Shown: positions 25,904-34,022 of the stretch, piece by piece
Layout of the letters: every line of letters begins with the position of its first letter
Numbering within the stretch: the first letter of the stretch is position 1
Assembly (NCBI GenBank): GCA_900548545.1
Contig: URKX01000010.1
Span: 1 to 64,000, forward strand
Length of the DNA stretch: 64,000 nucleotides
Reading direction: 5' to 3'
Source of the DNA: an uncultured Oscillospiraceae bacterium
GTDB taxonomy: Bacteria > Bacillota > Clostridia > Oscillospirales > Acutalibacteraceae
Notes under the pieces: generated by a model
Database searches by the model: none
What the model was told of the DNA's origin: nothing
The model's input: only the letters and a program-made list of their open reading frames with translations
Translations under genes and position numbers: made by a program

Positions 25904-26901
<998 letters not shown>

Positions 26902-26916
26902 AGGTTTGCCCCTCTA

Positions 26917-27130
26917 TGGTATAATAGCCGCAAAAAGCGGGGACCGCTGGCGGCGGGGAAAGATCCCCGCCCAGCCCGGCGGCTGGAAGCCGCCTGCGCG
27001 ACGTGCCCACCGCAAGTGTGGTATAATAACTGCAGGAAACGGGACCGCGGGCGGCGAGGGAAGGATCCCCGCCCAGCCCGGCGGCTGGAAAGCCGCCTGC
27101 GCGACGTGCCCACCGCAGGTATGGTAAAAC
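26917..27130 (+). repeat. Two tandem units of a structured ~103-bp repeat with extended -10 motifs
   Basis: TGGTATAAT occurs at 26917-26925 and 27019-27027, with a decayed copy TGGTAAAAC at 27122-27130, giving periods of 102 and 103 bp. Each unit then has a GCGGGGA/TCCCCGC-type hairpin, a GGCGGCT-GGA-AGCCGCC hairpin and the box GCGCGACGTGCCCACCGCA. The 7387-7498 copy has the same parts. The 300-bp gap between dus and the HD gene holds nothing else that I recognise. Confidence 0.8.
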
Positions 27131-27202
27131 AGGTTCGTTCTCTGAGGAAAGGCCCAGGCGGGCAGGGCCGGAAAAGCCCACGTCCCCCTTTGCAGCCCGC
27201 CT

Positions 27203-27850
27203 TTATTTTAACACTTTGGAAAACACCATTTGTGACGATTCCGAAAACTTTAGGCCCGCCTCCCGGGTGTAGTCCTGTTCCTCGATGGTCAGGCCGTAAG
27301 AGGGAAGGAACTCCTCCATAAAGTAGTCTGCCTCGGGCAGCTTCATATCCCGGATGGCCTGGGTGATAGTCTGCTCGGCTTTGGAAAAATCCCGGTTGCC
27401 GCTGATCCGCTCTTCCACGCACTTGATCACCGCCGAGATCTTGTCCGCCGCTTTCACCAGGGGCTGCAAAGGCTCGTCCTCGGGGCCGCTCATGGTCATG
27501 ACCTGGCGGTAGTCCTCCCGCAGGTCCTCGGGCAGCATAGACACCAAGTGCTCCACCGCCAGGTCCTCCACCTCAGCATAGGCCGCGCGGATTTCCTGGG
27601 AGTGGTACTTCACCGGCGTAGGCATATCCCCGGTGATGATCTCCGAAGCATCGTGGAGCACCGCCAGCATGGCAGCCCGTTCCGGGTCGTAGTGCTTGCC
27701 GAACTTCTTGTTGCCGATGGTAGCCAGGGCGTGGGCCACCAGGGCCACCTCCAAGCTGTGCTCGCAGATGTTCTCACTGCGGGTATTGCGCATCAGCCCC
27801 CAGCGGTTGATGTATTTCATGCGGGAAAGCATGGCGAAAAATGGATACAT
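27203..27850 (-). CDS. HD-domain hydrolase, YfbR-like 5'-nucleotidase
   Basis: A 215-aa metal-dependent phosphohydrolase. The HD pattern is His31 (ICEHSLEVALVAH), His66-Asp67 (LAVLHDASEIITGDMPTPVK) and a downstream Asp in VKAADKISA, as in YfbR/YGK1 deoxynucleoside-5'-monophosphatases. It probably takes part in dNMP turnover. ATG 27850 was chosen because GGGGGGAACGGG precedes it and the family alignment starts there (YPFFAMLSRMKYINRWGLMRN). A TATAAT box at 27903-27908 lies ~50 bp upstream with a poor -35. Confidence 0.9.
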   Translation of the reverse strand: MYPFFAMLSRMKYINRWGLMRNTRSENICEHSLEVALVAHALATIGNKKFGKHYDPERAAMLAVLHDASEIITGDMPTPVKYHSQEIRAAYAEVEDLAVEHLVSMLPEDLREDYRQVMTMSGPEDEPLQPLVKAADKISAVIKCVEERISGNRDFSKAEQTITQAIRDMKLPEADYFMEEFLPSYGLTIEEQDYTREAGLKFSESSQMVFSKVLK

Positions 27851-27990
27851 CCCGTTCCCCCCGTTCTCAAAACTGGTGTGGGCCGTTTTCGGCGCCTTTT
27901 TTATTATACATGATTTCAGCCCCGCTTTGCGAGTAAAATGACATCTTTTTTTCATCTTTTCTTCCCGCCGATGAAAACGCCAAAAAAGGC

Positions 27991-28019
27991 TTTCACCCCC
28001 TTGGGAACTGTGATATAAT
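27991..28019 (+). promoter_or_regulatory. Promoter of the yfhO-glycosyltransferase unit
   Basis: -35 TTTCAC (27991-27996), 17-bp spacer, -10 TATAAT (28014-28019). The sequence TTGGGAACTGTGATA (28001-28015), leading into the -10, also occurs in the promoter at 37556-37584. The 5' leader is ~100 nt. Confidence 0.7.
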
Positions 28020-28128
28020 ACAACTAAATCATTTGCAGTGTATTCGCCGCGGGGGGCTTCTGCGGGCAACGGGCCTTTCCGCGTTTTTTGGCGTTTGCCC
28101 CATCTTTTTTCAGGAGGTACGCTCTCTT

Positions 28129-30711
28129 ATGGGACTTGCACATGAAACAAAAAAGAAGAGCATTCGGGACAACTATTTCCTCAAGGCTTTTTTCCTGGGC
28201 TTGGGGCTTTCCTTTTTGGTCTTTCTTCCCTTTATTGTAGTGGACGGCGGCCGGTTCCTTTTTTACGGGGATTTCAATGTGCAGCAGGTCCCCTTCTACC
28301 GCCTGGCCCACGACGCGGTGCGCTCCGGCAATTTGGGATGGAGCCACCTGACAGACCTGGGGGCAAACTTCATCGGCTCTTACAGCTTTTACCTCTTGGG
28401 CAGCCCCTTTTTCTGGCTGACCATCCCCTTCCCCTCGGAGTGGGTACAATTTTTGATGGGCCCGCTGCTGATCTTGAAGTTCGCCTGTGCCACCCTCACC
28501 GGCTACGTCTACATCCACCGCTACACCAAGAGCAAAGACACAGCCCTGATTGGCGCGGTGCTCTACGCCTTTTCCGGGTTCTCCATTTACAACATCTTCT
28601 TCAACCACTTCCACGAGGCCATTGTCTTCTTCCCCCTGCTGCTGGCAGCCCTGGATGAGTATATGGCCACCCGGCGGCGGGGCCTGTTTGCCCTGGCAGT
28701 GTGCGCCTGCTGCGTGGTCAACTACTACTTCTTTGTGGGGCAGGTCACCTTTACCCTGATCTACTTTTTCCTGCGGCTGATCTGCAAAAGCTGGCGGATC
28801 AATCTGAAAGACTTCCTGCTGCTGGCCTTGGAAGCCGTGTTGGGGCTGGGGCTTTCCTGCGTGCTGCTGGTGCCCTCGGTGATGACGGTTCTGCAAAACT
28901 ACCGCACCTCCGAGTATATCAACGGCTGGAACGCGGTGCTTTACAACAACGTCCAGCGGTACCTGCACATCCTCACCTGCTTCTTCTTCCCGCCGGACCT
29001 GCCTGCCCGGCCCAACTTCACCCCGGATTCCGGTTCCAAGTGGGCCTCTTTGGGGGCCTGGCTGCCCCTGTTCGGCATGACCGGCGTCATTGGATGGCTG
29101 CAAATGCGCCGGAAGCATTGGCTGAAAAAAATGCTGTGGATCTCCTTCCTCATGGCGTTGGTGCCCTTCCTAAACGCCTCCTTCCAGATGATGAACAGCG
29201 CTTACTACGCCCGTTGGTACTATATGCTCACCTTGATGATGGCCATGGCCACCGTGCTGGCCCTGGAAAACGACCGGGTCAATTGGAGACGCTCCATCAC
29301 CTGGTGCCTGGTAATCACCACGGCCATCTCCCTGGTAATCGGGTTCATGCCCACTTTCGAAACGGTGGACGGCGCCGAAACCGTGTCCTACGGCTTGGAG
29401 GACTATCCCACCCGCTTTTGGAGCTATGTGGCCATCGCGCTGGTTTCCCTGGCGGCAGTGGTATACCTGTTCTGCTTCTGCCGGAAGCACAAGAAACTCT
29501 TTTACCGCTCCACCCTGGTGGCCCTTTCCCTTATTTCGGTTTTCTATTCCATCTTTTTCATCGCCTTGGGCAAAACACAATCGGAGTACACCTGGGACCA
29601 CCTGATCCCATACTCCTTAAACGGCAGCAAAGACGTGGACCTACCTGGCCTGCAGGAATCGCGCTCGGACTTCTACGAGTCTTTGGACAACGCCGGTATG
29701 TTCTGGGGGATCCCCACCATCCAGGCTTTCCACAGCGTTGTGCCCGGCTCCATCATGGAGTTTTACGATTCCATCGGCGTGCCCCGGGACGTAGGTTCCC
29801 GGGCCACCGCGGACCACTACGGGATACGGGGGCTTTTGAGCGTCCACTGGCTGTTTGACGACGATCACGACGACAGCTACTTTGCCGGGAAGGATATGTC
29901 CGACCCAGCCATTCCCGGCTTTGCCTACTACGGCAACGCCAGCGGCTTTGACATTTGGGAAAACCTGTACTACATCCCCTTGGGCTTTTCTTACGACTAC
30001 TATATCACCCGCAGCGAGTACAACGCTTTGAGTGAGGGAAGTGAAAACGCCATTGGCGACCGGGAACTGGCCCTGCTCCGCGCCCTGGTGGTGGAAGACG
30101 ACCGCGCCCAATATTACGACGGCATCCTCCAGCACCTGCCGGAAGACCAGCGGGTCTTTAACGAGGAAAACTATTTGCAGGACTGCCTGGACCGGGCAGA
30201 GCGCTGCTGTTCCTCCTTCGAATACACCAACACAGGCTTCAGCGCCCAAATCGATTCCAATCGGAAACAGGTGGTCTTCTTCAGCGTCCCCTATGAAGAC
30301 GGCTGGAGCGCCCAGGTCAACGGCGAGCCTGTGGTCATTGAGCGGGTAAATGTGGGCTTTATGGCAGTCACTGTCCCGGAAGGGGAAGGGGTCACCATTG
30401 AGTTCACCTACCGCACCCCCGGCCTTACCCTGGGCTTTGGGATTACCCTGGTTTCCCTGGCACTGCTGGTAGCCTACCTGATGCTGATGCACCGCCTGCC
30501 CCAAAAGGCACCCCCCCGTCGGGGGCCCAGCCTGTTGCGGGTAGGGAAATTCTCCCAGTATGCCAAATCCCGCCACACCTCGTTCCGGCGCCCCGGGGCG
30601 TTGACGCTCCATGTCACCCGGGAAGCCGCGGTGCCTTCTGAGGAGGACTCCCCTCCCCCAAAGGAAACACCCCGGCAATCTTCCCAGTCTGAGTCTGAAA
30701 AAGGAGAATGA
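28129..30711 (+). CDS. YfhO family multi-pass membrane glycosyltransferase-like protein
   Basis: An 860-aa protein with a large N-terminal set of about ten membrane helices, an acidic loop after the first helix (YGDFNVQQVPFYRL, GT-C-like), a C-terminal extracytoplasmic region (about 520-790), one last helix (~790-810) and a basic, Pro-rich cytoplasmic tail. YfhO proteins are thought to transfer a sugar from a C55-phosphate carrier to teichoic acid outside the membrane. Start ATG 28129 follows AGGAGGTACG; the open frame extends upstream without homology. The next gene is a CsbB/GtrB-type synthase of such carriers, which supports this role. Confidence 0.88.
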   Translation: MGLAHETKKKSIRDNYFLKAFFLGLGLSFLVFLPFIVVDGGRFLFYGDFNVQQVPFYRLAHDAVRSGNLGWSHLTDLGANFIGSYSFYLLGSPFFWLTIPFPSEWVQFLMGPLLILKFACATLTGYVYIHRYTKSKDTALIGAVLYAFSGFSIYNIFFNHFHEAIVFFPLLLAALDEYMATRRRGLFALAVCACCVVNYYFFVGQVTFTLIYFFLRLICKSWRINLKDFLLLALEAVLGLGLSCVLLVPSVMTVLQNYRTSEYINGWNAVLYNNVQRYLHILTCFFFPPDLPARPNFTPDSGSKWASLGAWLPLFGMTGVIGWLQMRRKHWLKKMLWISFLMALVPFLNASFQMMNSAYYARWYYMLTLMMAMATVLALENDRVNWRRSITWCLVITTAISLVIGFMPTFETVDGAETVSYGLEDYPTRFWSYVAIALVSLAAVVYLFCFCRKHKKLFYRSTLVALSLISVFYSIFFIALGKTQSEYTWDHLIPYSLNGSKDVDLPGLQESRSDFYESLDNAGMFWGIPTIQAFHSVVPGSIMEFYDSIGVPRDVGSRATADHYGIRGLLSVHWLFDDDHDDSYFAGKDMSDPAIPGFAYYGNASGFDIWENLYYIPLGFSYDYYITRSEYNALSEGSENAIGDRELALLRALVVEDDRAQYYDGILQHLPEDQRVFNEENYLQDCLDRAERCCSSFEYTNTGFSAQIDSNRKQVVFFSVPYEDGWSAQVNGEPVVIERVNVGFMAVTVPEGEGVTIEFTYRTPGLTLGFGITLVSLALLVAYLMLMHRLPQKAPPRRGPSLLRVGKFSQYAKSRHTSFRRPGALTLHVTREAAVPSEEDSPPPKETPRQSSQSESEKGE

Positions 30712-30713
30712 TG

Positions 30714-31679
30714 ATGGAACCCACTGTATATTTTGTGATCCCCTGTTACAACGAGGAGGCCGTACTCCCGGAAACCTGCCGCCGTTTGACGGAAAAACTC
30801 TCAGCCATGGAGCAGGCCGGCCTCATCGGCAAAACAAGCCGCATCCTGTTTGTGGACGACGGCAGCAAGGACAAGACCTGGGAGCTGATTTCCCAGTTTA
30901 ACAGGGAAAACCCCTGGGTGGAAGGGGTCAAGCTGGCCCACAACCGGGGCCATCAAAACGCCCTGCTGTGCGGGCTGATGAGCGCCATGCCCCGGTGCGA
31001 CGCCGCCATCTCCATGGACGCCGACCTCCAGGATGACATCGACGCTCTGGACCAGTTTGTACAGAAGTTTCGGGAAGGCTGCGACGTGGTATACGGTGTG
31101 CGGAACAAGCGGGACACCGACACCTGGTTCAAACGCACCACTGCCGAAGGCTTTTATAAAGTGATGAAGCTCCTGGGGGTGGATGTGGTGTTCAACCACG
31201 CCGACTACCGCCTGATGAGCAAACGGGCCCTGGAAGGCCTGTCGGAGTATCGGGAAGTCAACCTGTTTCTGCGGGGCATTGTACCGCTGATCGGCTACCG
31301 CAGCGACTATGTCTACTACGACCGCCACGAGCGTTTTGCCGGGGAGAGCAAATACCCCTTAAAGAAGATGATCTCCTTCGCCCTGGACGGCATCACCAGT
31401 TTCAGCGTCAAGCCTTTGAAGCTGATCTCCAACTTGGGCATCCTGATCTCCATTCTCAGCGTTTTCGGCCTGCTTTACGCCTTGATTTCCTACTTCTTCG
31501 GTGTGACCGTTTCCGGCTGGACCGCCATTGTGTGCTCTATTTGGCTGCTGGGTGGGCTGCAAATGCTGTGCCTGGGCGTGGTCGGCGGCTACATCGGGAA
31601 AATTTACAGCGAAGTCAAAGCCCGTCCCCGCTTCCGGGTGGAAGAGTACCTGGAAAACGGCGAGAAACCCAAAGAGTGA
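30714..31679 (+). CDS. GT2 polyprenyl-phosphate glycosyltransferase (CsbB/GtrB-like)
   Basis: Makes undecaprenyl-phosphate-sugar from a nucleotide sugar at the inner membrane face. The 321-aa protein has a GT-A domain with VIPCYNEE, a HNRGHQNALLCGL segment and the metal-binding DADLQDD (about 100-106), followed by two C-terminal helices (about 238-262 and 270-295), as in GtrB/CsbB. Three ATGs are in tandem (30708, 30711, 30714); AAGGAG at 30701-30706 is best spaced to the third. The first overlaps the yfhO stop. Pairing with YfhO matches the B. subtilis csbB-yfhO teichoic-acid glycosylation genes. Confidence 0.93.
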   Translation: MEPTVYFVIPCYNEEAVLPETCRRLTEKLSAMEQAGLIGKTSRILFVDDGSKDKTWELISQFNRENPWVEGVKLAHNRGHQNALLCGLMSAMPRCDAAISMDADLQDDIDALDQFVQKFREGCDVVYGVRNKRDTDTWFKRTTAEGFYKVMKLLGVDVVFNHADYRLMSKRALEGLSEYREVNLFLRGIVPLIGYRSDYVYYDRHERFAGESKYPLKKMISFALDGITSFSVKPLKLISNLGILISILSVFGLLYALISYFFGVTVSGWTAIVCSIWLLGGLQMLCLGVVGGYIGKIYSEVKARPRFRVEEYLENGEKPKE

Positions 31680-31739
31680 CCCGCCGGGCCGCAACGCCCC
31701 CTGGCCGGCGCCAGGATCCGCGAAGAAAAAGTTCTTTGC

Positions 31740-31795
31740 TTACTTTCTTTCAAGAAAGTAAGAGAAAGGCCCAGCCCCCAATAGAGGGCTGGGCC
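31740..31795. terminator. Double hairpin between the GT2 gene and fructokinase
   Basis: A 22-nt inverted repeat (TTACTTTCTT...AAGAAAGTAA, 31740-31761) is followed by a 10-bp GC stem GGCCCAGCCC/GGGCTGGGCC (31768-31795) and TTTT. Convergent genes on both sides can use the second stem. Confidence 0.82.
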
Positions 31796-31817
31796 TTTTG
31801 CTTGCTTTTTAAAAGAC

Positions 31818-32792
31818 TTACAGCTGAAGCAGGGGCACCGTTTTGCGGCACTCCTCAATGGCCTCTGTGGTGGGCAGGGCCGGAATAGCGCCAGTCTTAG
31901 TGGCGCAGGTAGAACCTGCCGCGTTGGCGAAATCCAGGAAATCTGCCAGCTCCTCTTGGGAAAGCTGGGCGGGACGCTTGCCGGACAGCACGATCTTCGC
32001 CAGCAGCGCGCCAAAGAAGCTGTCACCGGAACCGGTGGTGTCCTTCACAGGGGTGTCGTAGGTGTTCTTTTGCAGGGTGTTGCCAGGGGTGAAGGCCCGG
32101 CAGCCCTTGGGGCCCATGGTCACCACCACCAGGGAAACACCTTGCTCCAAAAGCTCCCAGGCACCTTCTTCCACTTTCTCTTTCCCGGTGAGCAGTTCCA
32201 GCTCTTCGTCGGACACCTTCATGATGTCGGCCTTGGGGATCAGGCTCTTCATGGCCGCAATGCCTTCCTCTTCCCGGCCCTTCCACAGCGGAGGACGCCA
32301 GTTGGGGTCGTAGGCCGTGATCTTGCCCTGGGCACGGGCGTAGCCCACCAAACGGGGCACCGCAGTGCGGGAGGGCTCCGCCGTCATCAGCAGGGAACCA
32401 AAACACAGCAGCTTGCACTGGTCCAGAATGGACAGATCCGTATCCTCAAAGGACAGGCGGGTGTCGGCGCCAGGGTCGCGGTAGAAGCTGAAATCCCGGT
32501 CGCCCTCAGGGCTGAGCTGCACAAACGCCAAGCTGGTGGCGTAGTCCGGGTCTTGGGAAAGGCCGCGGATATCGATATCGCAGTTCTTCAGGGTGTCCAC
32601 CAGGAAATCCCCAAACATATCTTTGCCTACCCGGCCCAAAAAGCCGGCGCTGACCCCAGCCCGGTGAGCCTGCACCGCCACATTGGCAGGGGCGCCGCCG
32701 GGATTGCGGGCAAACAGCAGCCGCCCGTCTTCCGTGGTCCCCACCGGGGTGAAATCAATCAAAAGCTCGCCCATGGATACAATATCAGCCAT
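31818..32792 (-). CDS. PfkB-family carbohydrate kinase, probable fructokinase
   Basis: A cytoplasmic ribokinase-fold kinase of 324 aa. It has the N-terminal GELLIDFTP, the substrate-loop GGAPANVAVQAHRAG, GRVGKDMFGDFL, the YDPNWRPPLW segment seen in fructokinases, and the catalytic DTTGSGDSFFGALL with the base Asp in GSGD. ATG 32792 follows AAAGGCGG; upstream in-frame codons lie in the promoter. Monocistronic, with its own promoter. Fructose is the likely substrate, but other hexoses are possible. Confidence 0.9.
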   Translation of the reverse strand: MADIVSMGELLIDFTPVGTTEDGRLLFARNPGGAPANVAVQAHRAGVSAGFLGRVGKDMFGDFLVDTLKNCDIDIRGLSQDPDYATSLAFVQLSPEGDRDFSFYRDPGADTRLSFEDTDLSILDQCKLLCFGSLLMTAEPSRTAVPRLVGYARAQGKITAYDPNWRPPLWKGREEEGIAAMKSLIPKADIMKVSDEELELLTGKEKVEEGAWELLEQGVSLVVVTMGPKGCRAFTPGNTLQKNTYDTPVKDTTGSGDSFFGALLAKIVLSGKRPAQLSQEELADFLDFANAAGSTCATKTGAIPALPTTEAIEECRKTVPLLQL

Positions 32793-32834
32793 GTCCGAAA
32801 CCGCCTTTCCAAAAGTTAGTTGCTTTTCATTTTT

Positions 32835-32863
32835 ATGATACCTGTTTTCGGGCCTTTTGTAAA
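32835..32863 (-). promoter_or_regulatory. Fructokinase promoter
   Basis: Minus strand: -35 TTTACA (32858-32863), 17-bp spacer, -10 TATCAT (32835-32840), 42 bp upstream of the start. Confidence 0.65.
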
Positions 32864-32903
32864 TGGGGAATTTCACTTCCCCCAGAAAAATTGCCAAACA
32901 AAA

Positions 32904-32927
32904 GACGGCCTCCCGGGGGAAGCCGTC
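32904..32927 (-). terminator. Terminator of the ricin-lectin gene
   Basis: Minus strand: GACGGCTTCCC paired with GGGAGGCCGTC (one mismatch), followed by TTTTGTTTG. Confidence 0.82.
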
Positions 32928-32937
32928 TGTTTTGGAT

Positions 32938-33708
32938 TTACTTTTTCGCAGTTTTGCCGGCATCCTTCCCCGTGGTTTCCACCTTGGTCAGGGTCTTGGG
33001 AGTTTCCTCCTGCTTTTTCAAAGTCTTGGGGGCCTCTTCCTGTTTCTTCAAAGCTTTGGGCGCCTCTTCCTGTTTCTTCAGGGCCTTGGGGGCTTCCTCC
33101 TGTTTCTTCAGGAGCTTTTCCGGCTCAGCCTTAATGGCTTTCTCCACCAGTGCCGCCTCCGCCGTTTTAGCAGCAGCGCGCTTTGCAGGGGCTTTCGCCC
33201 GCTTGGCCGGCTTTTCCTCGGCCTTCTTCTCAGCTTTCTTGGCGGCGGGCTTGCGCACGGTCTTGGTGGCGGCCTTCGGGGCGGTGGAAACGAACTTCCA
33301 CTGCTGGCCTTCACCTTCCACATCCTCCCAAATCTGGGCAGGGGCGCCGTCTTCGCTGCTCATGTCCACAATATCCAACGCTTTGCCGGACACGGCATGG
33401 AGGATTTTTTTATAGGTGGAAGAGACATTCACCAGCTTCCACAGCTGGCTTTCCCCGTCCACGTCTTCCCAGGTCTGCGCCCAGGTGCCATTGGCAGTTC
33501 CATTCGCCATCACATCCAGCACTTTGCCGCAAGCTTTGTTGAAAAGCTTGACACCGCCTTCCGTTTCCACGGAGGACCAAACCTGGGCATCGGTTTTGGC
33601 GGGCTCAGCCTGCTCCACCACCAGGCCATTCTCCAGCCCTGTTGCTTGCAAGGCCTTGCCGCTTCTGCGGTTGACGATCATAAATTCCGCTGTTTTTCTG
33701 CCAGCCAT
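32938..33708 (-). CDS. Ricin-type beta-trefoil lectin fused to a histone-H1-like Lys/Ala-rich repeat tail
   Basis: A 256-aa protein in two parts. Residues about 8-142 are a ricin B-type trefoil with its QxW-like turns at AQVW (41-44), SQLW (87-90), AQIW (124-127) and QQW (135-137). Residues 143-256 are basic and low-complexity: an Ala/Lys/Pro H1-like stretch (APAKRAAAKTAEAA) and then four exact-period 10-residue repeats of KKQEEAPKAL type (201-240; DNA 32989-33108). There is no signal peptide or membrane segment, unusual for a lectin. ATG 33708 has AAAGGAAG upstream. A perfect promoter and a terminator flank it, so it is probably well expressed alone. Sugar, nucleic-acid or protein binding is not known. 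Confidence 0.85.
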   Translation of the reverse strand: MAGRKTAEFMIVNRRSGKALQATGLENGLVVEQAEPAKTDAQVWSSVETEGGVKLFNKACGKVLDVMANGTANGTWAQTWEDVDGESQLWKLVNVSSTYKKILHAVSGKALDIVDMSSEDGAPAQIWEDVEGEGQQWKFVSTAPKAATKTVRKPAAKKAEKKAEEKPAKRAKAPAKRAAAKTAEAALVEKAIKAEPEKLLKKQEEAPKALKKQEEAPKALKKQEEAPKTLKKQEETPKTLTKVETTGKDAGKTAKK

Positions 33709-33777
33709 CTGTGAAACTTCCTTTCTATCTTCCTCTCGCATCTTAGCACAGGATCGGCTTTTCTAGAACTCGCCTGC

Positions 33778-33806
33778 ATTATATTCTTTTCCGCTCTTTC
33801 TGTCAA
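33778..33806 (-). promoter_or_regulatory. Consensus promoter of the ricin-lectin gene
   Basis: Minus strand: perfect -35 TTGACA (33801-33806) and -10 TATAAT (33778-33783) with a 17-bp spacer. Together with the divergent promoter at 33957 it accounts for the 314-bp gap up to the ATPase gene. Confidence 0.9.
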
Positions 33807-33956
33807 ATCCCCATACGCCGCGAAAAAGCTGGTTTTTTCTCGGTTTAGCGCGGTTTCCCTTGTGCTTTTTGGCAATAATAGGGCACTCTTTTCCGGAGGG
33901 CAGGCCGCGAAATTGTGGAAAAGTGGAAATTTTCTAGAAACTTTTCACTGCCCCGC

Positions 33957-33985
33957 TTGGCATCAACCTTCCCTTGGTGTATACT
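33957..33985 (+). promoter_or_regulatory. Promoter of the P-type ATPase gene
   Basis: -35 TTGGCA (33957-33962), 17-bp spacer, -10 TATACT (33980-33985). The leader is only ~30 nt, leaving no room for a metal riboswitch. Confidence 0.8.
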
Positions 33986-34022
33986 TATCGTAAAACAATT
34001 TGCCTGTTAGGAGGGGAGCCTA

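Noticed and set aside
26917..27130. CRISPR array
   Set aside because: The repeated unit is ~100 bp, nearly identical throughout, with no short repeat/variable spacer alternation and no cas genes.
32989..33108. Frameshift or assembly artefact in the repeat tail of the ricin-lectin gene
   Set aside because: The 30-bp units stay in frame for all four copies and differ by scattered single bases, which supports a real coding repeat.
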